From JAZTZP01 sp045637525 (GTDB taxonomy: Bacteria > Bacillota > Clostridia > UBA1381): DNA of 64,000 nucleotides. The stretch covers positions 1 to 64,000 of the forward strand of contig JAZTZP010000094.1 of NCBI GenBank assembly GCA_045637525.1. Direction: 5' to 3'. The position numbers were made by a program, and so were the translations under genes. The number at the start of each line of letters is the position of its first letter. The stretch's first letter is position 1. The notes under the pieces are model-generated. The model was not told the origin of the DNA. It saw only the letters and a program-made list of their open reading frames with translations, and did not search any database. Below, one piece after another: positions 44,201 to 52,263 of the stretch.

Positions 44201-45842
44201 GGGCGACGGATATGTATTTGTTCAGCTAAAAGACGGCAATACTCCGATTGAGCTGAAATACGCTTTGTGGTCAGGCGAGGAAGAAATTGAAATTCCGGTA
44301 GATAACAGCGAAGCTAAAGAGATTTATGCAATTATTCTTGATAAAATACCGACTGCTACAGATCTTGGAATGCCTTTGTCAACTCTTATGACAAGTTATG
44401 ACAATTTCGATTACGAAATCTCGGCAGATAAGACATCGGCTGATCTCGGTGAGGAAATGACCTTTGAAAATATTATGGGTCAAAACGGAGCCGTGTTTGC
44501 AATTTTTGATGATGAACTGAGATATCTTATGCCGGCATCGGCAAGTGAGACAGTTGTAATTTCAGATGCATGGGATTACGGCAATTACAGCGCCGTACTC
44601 GGAATGGGAACACAAACAGCAGTATATGACTTTGAAGTAAGAGAAGTTTATGACAATGCTTATTTATCTGAAATTACGGTAGACGAAGTGTTAATTCCGG
44701 GATTTGATAAGGCTAAGTATGATTACATACAAGTTGTTGATTTCGGAGAAACTGTTATCCCTGAGGTTAAGGCAACAGTTGAAGGAACAGGTGCAGAGTA
44801 TGTTATAACAATGCCGCAAAAATTGCCGGGAAAGGCAAAGATTGAGGTTACGGCTGAAGACAAAATAACAAAGAAAACATACACAGTAAGCTTTGAATAT
44901 TCAAAAGACTGTGCCGACCTTTCAGCCATTACGGTATCAGGCGGAGTTTTGGGCAGCACGTTTAGGAGCGATGTATTAAATTATAATGCAACTGTCTACA
45001 ATAAGAACAGTTACAGCATAAAAGCAACACCGAAAGATGAGCGTGCGACTGTAAATATTTCTTACGATTCAAGAAGAGCAATTATAAACGTTATTGCGGC
45101 TGACGGAATAACAACAAAAGAATACACCGTAAATATATCATTTGCGACAACCGGAGGTAACGGCGGCGGAACCGGCGGTGGTGGCGGTGGCGGCGGCTCA
45201 TCGATGAGCAAGCCTTCACAAAATGTAAGCCTCGTTCCGGCTGAGAAAGCTCCGGAGCAGACTAAGCCTGAAGATTCTGAAACGAATAACGGGGGCGAAA
45301 CACCGTTTACGGATATTGAAGGTCACTGGGCAAAGGATACAATACTCAGTATGTACCAAAAAGGTCTTGTTGCAGGTATCGGCGATAATAAATTCAGTCC
45401 CGAGAGCAATGTAACACGTGCTGAATTCTGTACTATGCTTGTACGTTTCCTCGGTATTGATTTGGCTGATTACGAGCCGATATTTACAGACATCGCAAAA
45501 GATGACTGGTATTCAGCATATGTGTATACTGCAAATAAGAGCGGTCTTGTTTCGGGATATGACGGAGGCGTATTTAGTCCTCTTAACAATATAACGAGAG
45601 AAGAAATGGCAAAAATGGCTATGAGTGCTTATGAAGCAGTAAAAGCATACGAGTACAAAACAGATACAACAAGCTTCGCCGATGATGCGGATATCAGCGA
45701 ATGGGCGAAAAAATATGTTGGTGCGGCTGCAGAATGTGGCATTGTAAGCGGAATTGGTGATAACACATTCTCACCAAAAGCAAACGCTACACGTGCACAG
45801 GCGGCGGCAATTATAGAGAAGTTGGCAAATGCTATAAAATAA
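41286..45842 (+). CDS. Giant SLH-anchored surface protein with internally duplicated modules
   Basis: 1518 residues. The signal peptide is about 1-24. A unit made of a helical segment (INAAQTYEQIGKCIEENYKQ...LIGNHNHLYKELLNKNF), a DNRLRE-like beta domain and a cadherin-like-b domain occurs at about 25-340. It recurs at about 615-940 (AGTIDEMKALVEEYKYDIGL...LVANPKYVYSALLNQSF). Further cadherin-like-b repeats follow, including about 1115-1200 (LSEITVDEVLIPGFDKAKYD) and 1205-1285 (LSAITVSGGVLG). After a Gly-rich linker (about 1290-1305), three SLH repeats close the protein (about 1335-1518, each with FSPxxNxTRAExxxM-like cores). No catalytic motif is seen; it looks like a cell-wall-bound adhesin or scaffold. 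ATG 41286 follows CGGAGGA and lies 2 bp after the lyase stop. Confidence 0.82.
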   Translation: MQRIKSKLILIVAMLLCIGSSAFAAGVVDDINAAQTYEQIGKCIEENYKQLGIDISGQYRLIGNHNHLYKELLNKNFANKAEIRNAFNNALKGLIENNYNYTLISGTAGENEAYKSRNLSEMWIHPEGKKAVFVFEISALGKNEVEKYTFNVTECSGIEGEYNYTLKANYSDENTDWLTDMEAYQSRDLASGTVGYGSVLTVNVDSFIKERIAAGDKYIVFELGTDSPCKLIGGNARSTMGANINAYVDKTILLDAERALLKDVVITGGGTLKTPITDGEYSYIAEFPRNATNVDITPVLKNNEDTVKVSKGSFTKPFEFEVTAYDKTIVKTYRFDLVYESEIKISEVSRTSDTVTIKAENPASYGSYYVFAQAMDAKTPVELKYISVDESGEYDIEFTKDIDGCEINYIAVDKYPAVSEPGNVLNESMIPKEDYDITFISPIADNGELLEIISTSTGSGAMVQIFNDSDELQYVGFYDYISGEFDASIRIPDEWENGTYTVLTGNGTYFDKATFELRPLSDDSSLKSLVVEGADFEFDAETFDYVVEIEYGTDYFPPFNATLNDKNASYETEEVYLDTLERKKVNILVTAENGVSNSVYTITYKWYVDEAQKNILDALRNAGTIDEMKALVEEYKYDIGLDTEGDFTLVANPKYVYSALLNQSFERGFNDVVEIFNSKISELVVTNPLYATYSFSGQYAVIRDDFHSLTLGKASTVNFSQLTSNTAGQGIVMIDLSGIAADEIDGIRNIKLVLKDTYDANAGKQGYVKIAGIYSENPNWIEEKGEYVIEDLVTDMPITFNEPYELDVTDYIVERLRNSDKYATFMIYDLASRFAGVTNTGENAPHFDILMDNSVVYDSRNIELTSLELSEGELVEAIDVHRTEYTIAVPYDASEVPEIIPSFNNDDTFTIEYPSGLDGEVKMEVTAEDMASTKTYTFKFNKLPPCVIDSVEITENDEGVPVAKVAVSGDYQGDGYVFVQLKDGNTPIELKYALWSGEEEIEIPVDNSEAKEIYAIILDKIPTATDLGMPLSTLMTSYDNFDYEISADKTSADLGEEMTFENIMGQNGAVFAIFDDELRYLMPASASETVVISDAWDYGNYSAVLGMGTQTAVYDFEVREVYDNAYLSEITVDEVLIPGFDKAKYDYIQVVDFGETVIPEVKATVEGTGAEYVITMPQKLPGKAKIEVTAEDKITKKTYTVSFEYSKDCADLSAITVSGGVLGSTFRSDVLNYNATVYNKNSYSIKATPKDERATVNISYDSRRAIINVIAADGITTKEYTVNISFATTGGNGGGTGGGGGGGGSSMSKPSQNVSLVPAEKAPEQTKPEDSETNNGGETPFTDIEGHWAKDTILSMYQKGLVAGIGDNKFSPESNVTRAEFCTMLVRFLGIDLADYEPIFTDIAKDDWYSAYVYTANKSGLVSGYDGGVFSPLNNITREEMAKMAMSAYEAVKAYEYKTDTTSFADDADISEWAKKYVGAAAECGIVSGIGDNTFSPKANATRAQAAAIIEKLANAIK

Positions 45843-45855
45843 AATTATGAGAAGA

Positions 45856-45884
45856 GGGGTTGTTGCACAAGCTGCAACAGCCCC
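45856..45884 (+). other. Intercistronic hairpin before the CE2 gene
   Basis: GGGGTTGTTGCA (45856-45867) pairs with TGCAACAGCCCC (45873-45884) across a 5-base loop with one G-U pair. No T tract follows and the next gene has a ribosome site at about 45894-45898. A partial terminator or mRNA stability element within the operon is likely. Confidence 0.6.
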
Positions 45885-45907
45885 ATTCTAAAAAAGGAAA
45901 AAGAAAA

Positions 45908-46876
45908 ATGTTTATAAATACAGACAGCAGTTCAATAAGATTTACCGGAAGATGGTTTAAAGAAGAAAACGGAAGCGTTACCGCAACAGCTCCGGGAAGT
46001 ATGGCAGAGATTGCGTTTTACGGCAACATGGCAGTTTTGCACTTTGATGTAATGACCAACAGAGAGCCGTATGGTCATCTGTGGGTTTCGGTAGATAACG
46101 GAGCAAGAGTTGAAGTGCCGCTTTGCGAATATATTAGAGTGAATGCTCAAAGCTTGGGAGTACATATCATAGAGATTATATATAAAAGTGCATCTGAAAT
46201 TCATCACAGATGGTATCAGCCTTTAGAGGGGAAAGTAACCTTTCTCGGATATGAGGCAGACGGAGAAGGACAACTCCCGGAGGATAACAGAAAGATAATA
46301 GAGTTTATCGGTGATTCTATAACGGAAGGTGTAGCAATTGATACTGAATACCGTCCGTTTGAATTTTACCAATGGAACAGACCGCATCAGGATGATTCGG
46401 CGGCAACTTATGCGTTTTTAACTGCAAAAAATCTGAATTTACGACCGGTAATAATGGGATACGGTTCTGTCGGAATAACAAAATCCGGCTGCGGTGCGGT
46501 ACCGAAAGCTGAAGAGAGCTATCCGTATTGCTTTGATAATGCTCCGTACAGGGATGATGCGGACTACATTGTAATAAACCATGGCGCAAATGATTCCGGG
46601 GCTTGTGAAAAAGATTATATAAGCGGTTATTTAAGGCTTATAGATCTTATAAGAAAAAATAACACAAAAGCAAAGATAATCGTTTTATCGGCTTTTTGCG
46701 GTGTGTTTGATGAAGAGCTTGGAATTGCAATACAAAAATATAATGCAGAGAGAAATGAGAATATTTATTTTATAAGTTCAAAGGGATGGGCTATTGATGA
46801 AAGATTGCATCCGGGACGGGATGGTCATATTGCATTGGCTGAAAAGCTCTCAGATGCTTTAAAAGAGATTTTATAA
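45908..46876 (+). CDS. CE2-type SGNH acetyl esterase
   Basis: 322 residues with no signal peptide. An N-terminal jelly-roll domain (about 1-120, RFTGRWFKEENGSVTATAPGS...HRWYQPLEG) is followed by an SGNH hydrolase domain. GDSITEG contains the nucleophile Ser137, NHGANDSG is block III, and DERLHPGRDGH near the C-terminus carries the catalytic His. This two-domain order is typical of carbohydrate esterase family 2, which removes acetyl groups from xylan, glucomannan and related oligosaccharides. I use the ATG at 45908 after AAAGGAAAAAG. The upstream in-frame TTG at 45860 falls inside the hairpin. The gene is in the surface-protein operon, yet the product appears cytoplasmic, suggesting action on imported acetylated fragments. 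Confidence 0.83.
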   Translation: MFINTDSSSIRFTGRWFKEENGSVTATAPGSMAEIAFYGNMAVLHFDVMTNREPYGHLWVSVDNGARVEVPLCEYIRVNAQSLGVHIIEIIYKSASEIHHRWYQPLEGKVTFLGYEADGEGQLPEDNRKIIEFIGDSITEGVAIDTEYRPFEFYQWNRPHQDDSAATYAFLTAKNLNLRPVIMGYGSVGITKSGCGAVPKAEESYPYCFDNAPYRDDADYIVINHGANDSGACEKDYISGYLRLIDLIRKNNTKAKIIVLSAFCGVFDEELGIAIQKYNAERNENIYFISSKGWAIDERLHPGRDGHIALAEKLSDALKEIL

Positions 46877-46891
46877 AAGGAGAGTGTGAAA

Positions 46892-48403
46892 ATGAGAAAA
46901 TTTTTATGTTTATTATTGGTTTTATTGATTAACTGTGTTTCATTAAATGCATGGGCACAGGATACCAAATCGGTGATTTATAATAATGAAGTGTATGTTT
47001 ATGGTGATGCAGGTCAGGACAGAATCGGGGAGAGAGTAACGCTTCTTCTTCAGGATTCTTCTGAGGAGATAGCACACCTTGATTACGGATATGTAAACGA
47101 TAAGGGTTTTTATAAGTTTGATTTTAAGACTGTTAAAGATATGCGTGATTATTCGGTAAAGCTGCGTATCGGAGATGAACTGATAAACGATACTGTTATT
47201 GAGGCATCATATAAAGTAACGGGCTTTGAATATGATGTTGATATAAAGCAGCCATACCTTACACAGGCGGCTCTTAATGTGGAAATAAATAATATATTCG
47301 GAGAAGAAAATAAGGAATGCACCGTTGTATGTGCTATGTATGATGGGAATAATAAAATGCTCGGCGTGAAAACTGTCACACCTTTTACAATAAATGCCGG
47401 CAAGAATACAAAAGAAGAAGCTGTTGATATTATTCCGGGAACTGAAAAGATAAAAGTATTTTTATTTAATTCATTAAAGAATATGATTCCGCTTTATGAA
47501 GCATCTCAGGCTGAGCGTAAGGACGAAATAAAAGTATTGGCAATAGGAAACAGTTTTACGGTGGATGCAACAAGATATCTGCATGATATTGCGGCATCGG
47601 ACGGAGTTGATATTCTTGCAGGAAATTTATATTATCCGGGATGTACAATATCACAGCATTATGCATGGGCTCAGAAACAGGAAGAGGCAAAATACAGATA
47701 CTATTATGAAAACGGAGAAATAGTATTAAATAATGCTGCAACAGAAGCGGGTGTAATAACTCTCGACATGGTTTTAGAGCGAGAAGACTGGGATTATATT
47801 ACAATTCATCAGGGCGTTGTAACAGCCGGCGATTTGTCGACTTATCAGCCGCATTTTGTAAATCTGTGCAAGTATATAAAAGAACAAGAACCGCAGGCGG
47901 AAATTTTAGTTCATCAGACGTGGCCGTATGAGCAAAGTGAACGTGGTGAAACCTGCGATTATCAGGGATTTGCCAAATATGACAACGATCAGGAGCTTAT
48001 GTGGACGAAGATGAAATCTGCCTACGAAACCGCTGCAAAGAGTGTTATCGGATTAAAAACCGAGAACGGAATTTCCATAACAGACAGAGAAGACGGATTA
48101 AGGATGATACCGGCCGGTGAAGCGGTTCAGCTTGCTCGTGCAACGACTGAATTCAGCGACGGTCTCCCTGAAGAGCAAAGACTGAGCAGAGACGGATATC
48201 ACATGGGCTGGGGATACGGAAGATACCTTTTAGGTATGACATGGTACACTTTCTTTAAAGGTGACAGCGCAACGGATAATACATATATCCCTGAAAATAT
48301 TAAGGATAATGACGGTAAACTGACAGGTGATGTACTTGACAGCGAATATATTGATATTTTACAGGAATGTGCATATCAGGCTAATTTAAAATATAATAAA
48401 TAA
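46892..48403 (+). CDS. Secreted DUF4886 SGNH-like protein
   Basis: 503 residues. The signal peptide is about 1-22 (AWAQD). An Ig-like beta region (about 23-205), similar in style to the N-terminus of the 28393 protein (VTLLLQD...LDYGYVNDKGFYKFDF), is followed by a DUF4886 domain (about 210-490). That domain has IKVLAIGNSFTVDATRYLHDIA containing the SGNH-like Ser, TIHQGV and a late RDGYHMGWGYGRYLLG with the candidate His. DUF4886 members are predicted esterases of unknown substrate. ATG 46892 is 9 nt after GGAG; the GTG at 46886 is too close to the ribosome site. It is 15 bp after the CE2 gene and 26 bp before the GH95 gene. Confidence 0.8.
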   Translation: MRKFLCLLLVLLINCVSLNAWAQDTKSVIYNNEVYVYGDAGQDRIGERVTLLLQDSSEEIAHLDYGYVNDKGFYKFDFKTVKDMRDYSVKLRIGDELINDTVIEASYKVTGFEYDVDIKQPYLTQAALNVEINNIFGEENKECTVVCAMYDGNNKMLGVKTVTPFTINAGKNTKEEAVDIIPGTEKIKVFLFNSLKNMIPLYEASQAERKDEIKVLAIGNSFTVDATRYLHDIAASDGVDILAGNLYYPGCTISQHYAWAQKQEEAKYRYYYENGEIVLNNAATEAGVITLDMVLEREDWDYITIHQGVVTAGDLSTYQPHFVNLCKYIKEQEPQAEILVHQTWPYEQSERGETCDYQGFAKYDNDQELMWTKMKSAYETAAKSVIGLKTENGISITDREDGLRMIPAGEAVQLARATTEFSDGLPEEQRLSRDGYHMGWGYGRYLLGMTWYTFFKGDSATDNTYIPENIKDNDGKLTGDVLDSEYIDILQECAYQANLKYNK

Positions 48404-48429
48404 GCAAACGGCTTTTTTGGAGGAATAGC

Positions 48430-50532
48430 ATGAGAAAACTGTGGTATGAAAAACCGGCAAATATATGGGAACAGGCGTTGCCTGTCGGAAACGGACGTAT
48501 AGGCGCTATGGTTTTTTCGGGAGAAATAAGCGACAGGCTGCAGATAAACGAAGATACATTATGGTCGGGGTATCCCGGAAAAGAGAGCAGAAAGCACAGT
48601 GTGGAAGAACTTGACGAAATAAGACGTCTTATAGCGCAGGGAAAGTATGCGGAGGCGAATAATAAAACACAGGCTACAATGCTTAAAGTATCCTCTGAGG
48701 CTTATGTTACATACGGAAGCCTGTTTATAGACATATTGGCGGATAATGATAATGTTTCGGAGTACAGGCGTGAGCTTGATCTTACCGAAGGTGTTGCAAA
48801 TGCGAGCTATAAATTAGGCGGTGTATCGGTTAATAAGGAATATTTTGTGTCTTTAAAAGACGATTTGCTTGTTGTTAATATAAAATGCAGCAGTCCTTTG
48901 AGCTTTCACATATATGAGGCTGTTGAACTGAAAAATGAGATAGACAACGAAAATGGAATTATAACATCTGTCGGACTGTGTCCGGCAGATGTATCGACAA
49001 TTGAGAGAACTGTAAGTTATGATTTATCTAAGGAAACAATTCATTTTTGTTCCGGGGTTAAGGTCAGGACTGATAGCTCTGTGCATGGATGCGGTAACTC
49101 TTTATGGGTGGACAATGCCACTGAAATTACTGTATTATTTTCTATTAAGACGAGCTTTAACGGATATAATAAAATGCCGGTTTCTGAGGGCAAGGAATAT
49201 ATTAAATCTTCGCTTGGGGTAATCGGTGATGCCGAACGGTATACATATGCTCAGTTAAGAGACAGACATACGGATGAATATAAAAGGTTTTTTAATCGTG
49301 TAAGTCTTAAAATAGATGGCGAAGACTTTGATGATATTCCGACAGACAAGCGGATAGAGCGTATGTCGGAGGGCGAAACGGATAATGAGCTTGTTTGTAT
49401 ATTATTTGATTTTGGAAGATATTTGATGATTTCTTCCTCTATGGAAGGTACTCAGCCCGCTAATTTGCAGGGAATATGGAATCAGAGAATGATTGCTCCG
49501 TGGCGGTCGAATTATACCATGAATATAAATACCCAGATGAATTATTGGTTTACGGAAACGGTAAATCTTCCGGAATGTCATATGCCTCTGCTTAAGATGC
49601 TGAAAGATTTTTCTGAAAAAGGGAACAATTTCGGTTTGCGTGGATGGTCGTCGTGGCATTGCAGTGATATATGGAGATTTAACCATGAAGCGACAAGCTT
49701 GCCACGTTGGGGATATTGGCAAATGGGCGGTTTCTGGACGTGCAGGCATATATGGGAGCATTATATTCATACAGGGGATAAGGAGTTTCTCGAAGAGTAT
49801 TACCCGGTTTTGATAGGCGCGGCAGATTTTCTGGAGGACTGGATGTATGAGCGTGACGGTGTTCTGACAACGTGTCCGTCAACTTCACCCGAGAATGGTT
49901 TTGTATCTGAAAACGAGCATTGTTCGGTTTGTGAAGGCAGTGCAATGGATATGTCTGTAATATATGATTTGTTTGATAAGGTTATTAAGGCAGGAGATGT
50001 GCTCGGCAAAGAGACAGAACGCTATAAAACAATATTAAAAAAGCTTAAGCCGGTGAAAATCGGTGAAGACGGGCGTATTTTAGAATGGGGCGCTGAGGCT
50101 GTGGAAAAGGAACCGGGGCATCGCCATATTTCGCATTTATACGGATTTTTTCCGTCGGATATATGGAGTGACGGACGGTATGATGAAAGCACAGAGAAAA
50201 CTTTAGAATATCGCTTAAAAAACGGCGGTGGTCATACGGGTTGGTCAAACGCATGGATTGCAAATGTTTATGCACGATTGAAAAATGGCGACAAGGTTAT
50301 GGATAATATAAGAAATATGTTTAAAAAATCTATGTATCCCAATATGTTTGACGCCCATCCGCCATTTCAGATTGACGGTAATTTCGGCATTTGTTCTGCG
50401 ATATGTGAGGCTCTTATTCAAAGCCATAAGGACAATACAGAATTGATTCCGGCTTTGCCGAAGGAATGGAAAAGCGGAGAGGTAAGAGGCTTTATAACGA
50501 GAAAAGGTGAGCAGATAAGCTTTAAATGGTAA
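48430..50532 (+). CDS. GH95 alpha-L-fucosidase (or alpha-L-galactosidase)
   Basis: 700 residues with no signal peptide, so likely intracellular. The N-terminal beta-sandwich begins WYEKPANIWEQALPVGNGRIGAMVFSG. The (alpha/alpha)6 barrel shows GTQPANLQGIWN, TMNINTQMNYW (Asn365/Asn367 match the catalytic asparagines of the family), CPSTSPENGF (Glu488, expected general acid), GHTGWSNAW and PPFQIDGNFG (Asp649). GH95 enzymes are inverting and remove alpha-1,2-linked L-fucose or L-galactose. It is the last gene of the long operon; the hairpin-array repeat starts within 10 bp of its stop. With two GH29 enzymes it makes three candidate fucosidases in the window. ATG 48430 follows GGAGG. Confidence 0.93.
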   Translation: MRKLWYEKPANIWEQALPVGNGRIGAMVFSGEISDRLQINEDTLWSGYPGKESRKHSVEELDEIRRLIAQGKYAEANNKTQATMLKVSSEAYVTYGSLFIDILADNDNVSEYRRELDLTEGVANASYKLGGVSVNKEYFVSLKDDLLVVNIKCSSPLSFHIYEAVELKNEIDNENGIITSVGLCPADVSTIERTVSYDLSKETIHFCSGVKVRTDSSVHGCGNSLWVDNATEITVLFSIKTSFNGYNKMPVSEGKEYIKSSLGVIGDAERYTYAQLRDRHTDEYKRFFNRVSLKIDGEDFDDIPTDKRIERMSEGETDNELVCILFDFGRYLMISSSMEGTQPANLQGIWNQRMIAPWRSNYTMNINTQMNYWFTETVNLPECHMPLLKMLKDFSEKGNNFGLRGWSSWHCSDIWRFNHEATSLPRWGYWQMGGFWTCRHIWEHYIHTGDKEFLEEYYPVLIGAADFLEDWMYERDGVLTTCPSTSPENGFVSENEHCSVCEGSAMDMSVIYDLFDKVIKAGDVLGKETERYKTILKKLKPVKIGEDGRILEWGAEAVEKEPGHRHISHLYGFFPSDIWSDGRYDESTEKTLEYRLKNGGGHTGWSNAWIANVYARLKNGDKVMDNIRNMFKKSMYPNMFDAHPPFQIDGNFGICSAICEALIQSHKDNTELIPALPKEWKSGEVRGFITRKGEQISFKW

Positions 50533-50537
50533 GATGG

Positions 50538-50882
50538 AGAAATTATAGTTTATAGGCGGAACGCCTCTAAACTATAATAGTGAAATATTTTGCTTTCAGC
50601 AAAATGTGAAATTCACACTTCGTGTGAGTGAAATCCACGCAAAGCATGGGTGAAATCTGTCGCCATGCGACAGGTTTCGGTAGAAATTGCAAGCAATTTC
50701 TGAATTTAAAATCAGAAAATCGTTTGTCGATTTTCTTTCCATAACTTGCGGCAAATTGGCCGCAAATTTCACTCGCATTTATGCGAATTTCACCCAACCA
50801 AATGGTTGGATTTCACTTTTTGCCTGTGGCAAAAAATTTCACTATAAATTATAGTTTATCGCAGATAAACTATAATTTATTT
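50538..50882. repeat. Hairpin-array MITE-like element
   Basis: 345 bp without a gene. The terminal hairpins carry TTATAGTTTA/TAAACTATAA (about 50542-50576 and 50848-50881). Between them lie about ten small hairpins, for example ATTTTGCT/AGCAAAAT (50587-50605), TCACAC/GTGTGA (50612-50627), CTGTCGC/GCGACAG (50657-50673), GAAATTGC/GCAATTTC, AGAAAATCG/CGATTTTCT, TCGCAT/ATGCGA, CCAACC/GGTTGG and TTTTTGCC/GGCAAAAA. The left half has GTGAAAT spacers starting at 50580, 50606, 50628 and 50650. The right half has the mirrored ATTTCAC at 50766, 50787, 50810 and 50836. Both ends are shared with the element at 1-240. Confidence 0.85.
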
Positions 50883-50912
50883 GTAGTCTGAAAGGAATTG
50901 TGGTTATAAAAA

Positions 50913-52250
50913 ATGAAGGTAATTGGTTTACAGAATTGGCAGGTGTTACAGCAGGTAGATGGCAGGGCAGCTGTGTGTTTTGATATTACTTTGGACGGTT
51001 GGTTTGAAAATCCTGTGACTGAAGCTGAAATAAAGTTTTCTGAAAAAATATACGGCATAAATATCAGGGTGGTTGATGAGACAACGGGTGATGTGGTTGT
51101 GCCATGGCAGGAGTTTCGTGTAAATAACAGAAGATGTACAGGCACGATTGCTGATATACCAACAGGCGGTCCTTATGTGTTCCAGACTCAGTATGTGTTT
51201 TATAATGGCAGTGAATTTAATTCATGGAGTGGCGAGAATGTTGCTTGTCATGTTGGCGTGGGAGACATATTTCTTATAGCCGGACAAAGCAATGCGGTAG
51301 GCTGTGCTAAAGAGACATATTACGAGGAGCCGGATATTAATGTCAGGAAACTGGACAGTTCGGGGAAATGGGATATGGCATTTGAACCTTTGGGAGATGT
51401 TGGATATAGTCCGTTTCTTACTTTTGCAAAACAGATTTCAAAGTTAACAGGTTATCCGACGGGACTTATACCGCGTGCTGTCGGCGGCTCAGCTGTTTCG
51501 ACATGGGTCAACGGCGGTGTGCATCTGGAAAAGGTAAAAGCGGAGAATATTGAGAATATTAAAGGCGTTTTGTGGTATCAGGGATGTACTGATGCGGAGA
51601 TCGGGTTATGGGAAACATATAAACAAAGTTTTTCGGAGTTTGCAGGAGAGATACGTAAAAAGTTTAATAACAGTAAATTACCGATCATAACTTTTCAATT
51701 AAACAGAAATAAAAGCTGTAAAAACGATCCTGCGAAGAATATGGGCTATGATAATATCCGTGAAATACAGAGGCAAATCCCGAAAGAGCTTTTGGAGGTG
51801 TATGTTATACCGACTGTGGATATGATGAAAATGTCGGACAGTATTCATAACAGTGTTTCATCAAACAAGCTGTTAGGTGAGCGTGCGGCAGATTTTGCGG
51901 CGGATGTGATATATAAGCAAAAAAGCGTGTACAGGGCACCTGATATTGAAAAAATAACTCAAATATCGGATGTGGAGCTTGAGCTGGAATTTTCAAATGT
52001 GGTAAACAGGCTTACGGCATACGGTGTGTCACCGCATGATTTGCCTGTTTGTGTACAGGATAGTTGCGGAGAGAGTTGTATAGTCGATTATGAGATAAAA
52101 AATAATAAAATTCTTTTAAAGCTTGAAAGACCAATAGATTTATCTTCGGCTTTTGTGAAGGCAGAGTATGGAAGTGATCCGCTTAATGTAATTATTGACG
52201 ACGAAAGCAGATTGCCGGTACTATGCTTTACAAAACAAATTTTAGATTAA
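50913..52250 (+). CDS. SASA-type carbohydrate acetylesterase (second copy)
   Basis: 445 residues with no signal peptide. The SGNH-fold SASA domain has IAGQSNAVG (Ser126 expected nucleophile), GVLWYQGCTDAE and a late MKMSDSIHNSVSSNKLLGERAA holding the Asp/His pair. The family block usually reads YQGESN; here Glu-Ser-Asn is replaced by Cys-Thr-Asp, unlike the copy at 12102. The nearest ribosome-like AAAGGA (50891-50896) is 16 nt from the ATG, so initiation looks weak, though no better in-frame start exists. It follows the repeat element and is 13 bp from the next gene. Either readthrough from the GH95 operon or a promoter in or near the element must transcribe it; I see no convincing one. Confidence 0.82.
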   Translation: MKVIGLQNWQVLQQVDGRAAVCFDITLDGWFENPVTEAEIKFSEKIYGINIRVVDETTGDVVVPWQEFRVNNRRCTGTIADIPTGGPYVFQTQYVFYNGSEFNSWSGENVACHVGVGDIFLIAGQSNAVGCAKETYYEEPDINVRKLDSSGKWDMAFEPLGDVGYSPFLTFAKQISKLTGYPTGLIPRAVGGSAVSTWVNGGVHLEKVKAENIENIKGVLWYQGCTDAEIGLWETYKQSFSEFAGEIRKKFNNSKLPIITFQLNRNKSCKNDPAKNMGYDNIREIQRQIPKELLEVYVIPTVDMMKMSDSIHNSVSSNKLLGERAADFAADVIYKQKSVYRAPDIEKITQISDVELELEFSNVVNRLTAYGVSPHDLPVCVQDSCGESCIVDYEIKNNKILLKLERPIDLSSAFVKAEYGSDPLNVIIDDESRLPVLCFTKQILD

Positions 52251-52263
52251 GGATGTGAGTAGT

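Noticed and set aside
50656..50674. TGTCGC inside the hairpin array as a fourth regulator site
   Set aside because: It is one arm of a CTGTCGC/GCGACAG hairpin without the 19 bp repeat or an adjacent -35 box.
50567..50883. Minus-strand frames through the hairpin-array element
   Set aside because: The reading frames follow the repeat units and carry no ribosome site or recognisable protein sequence.
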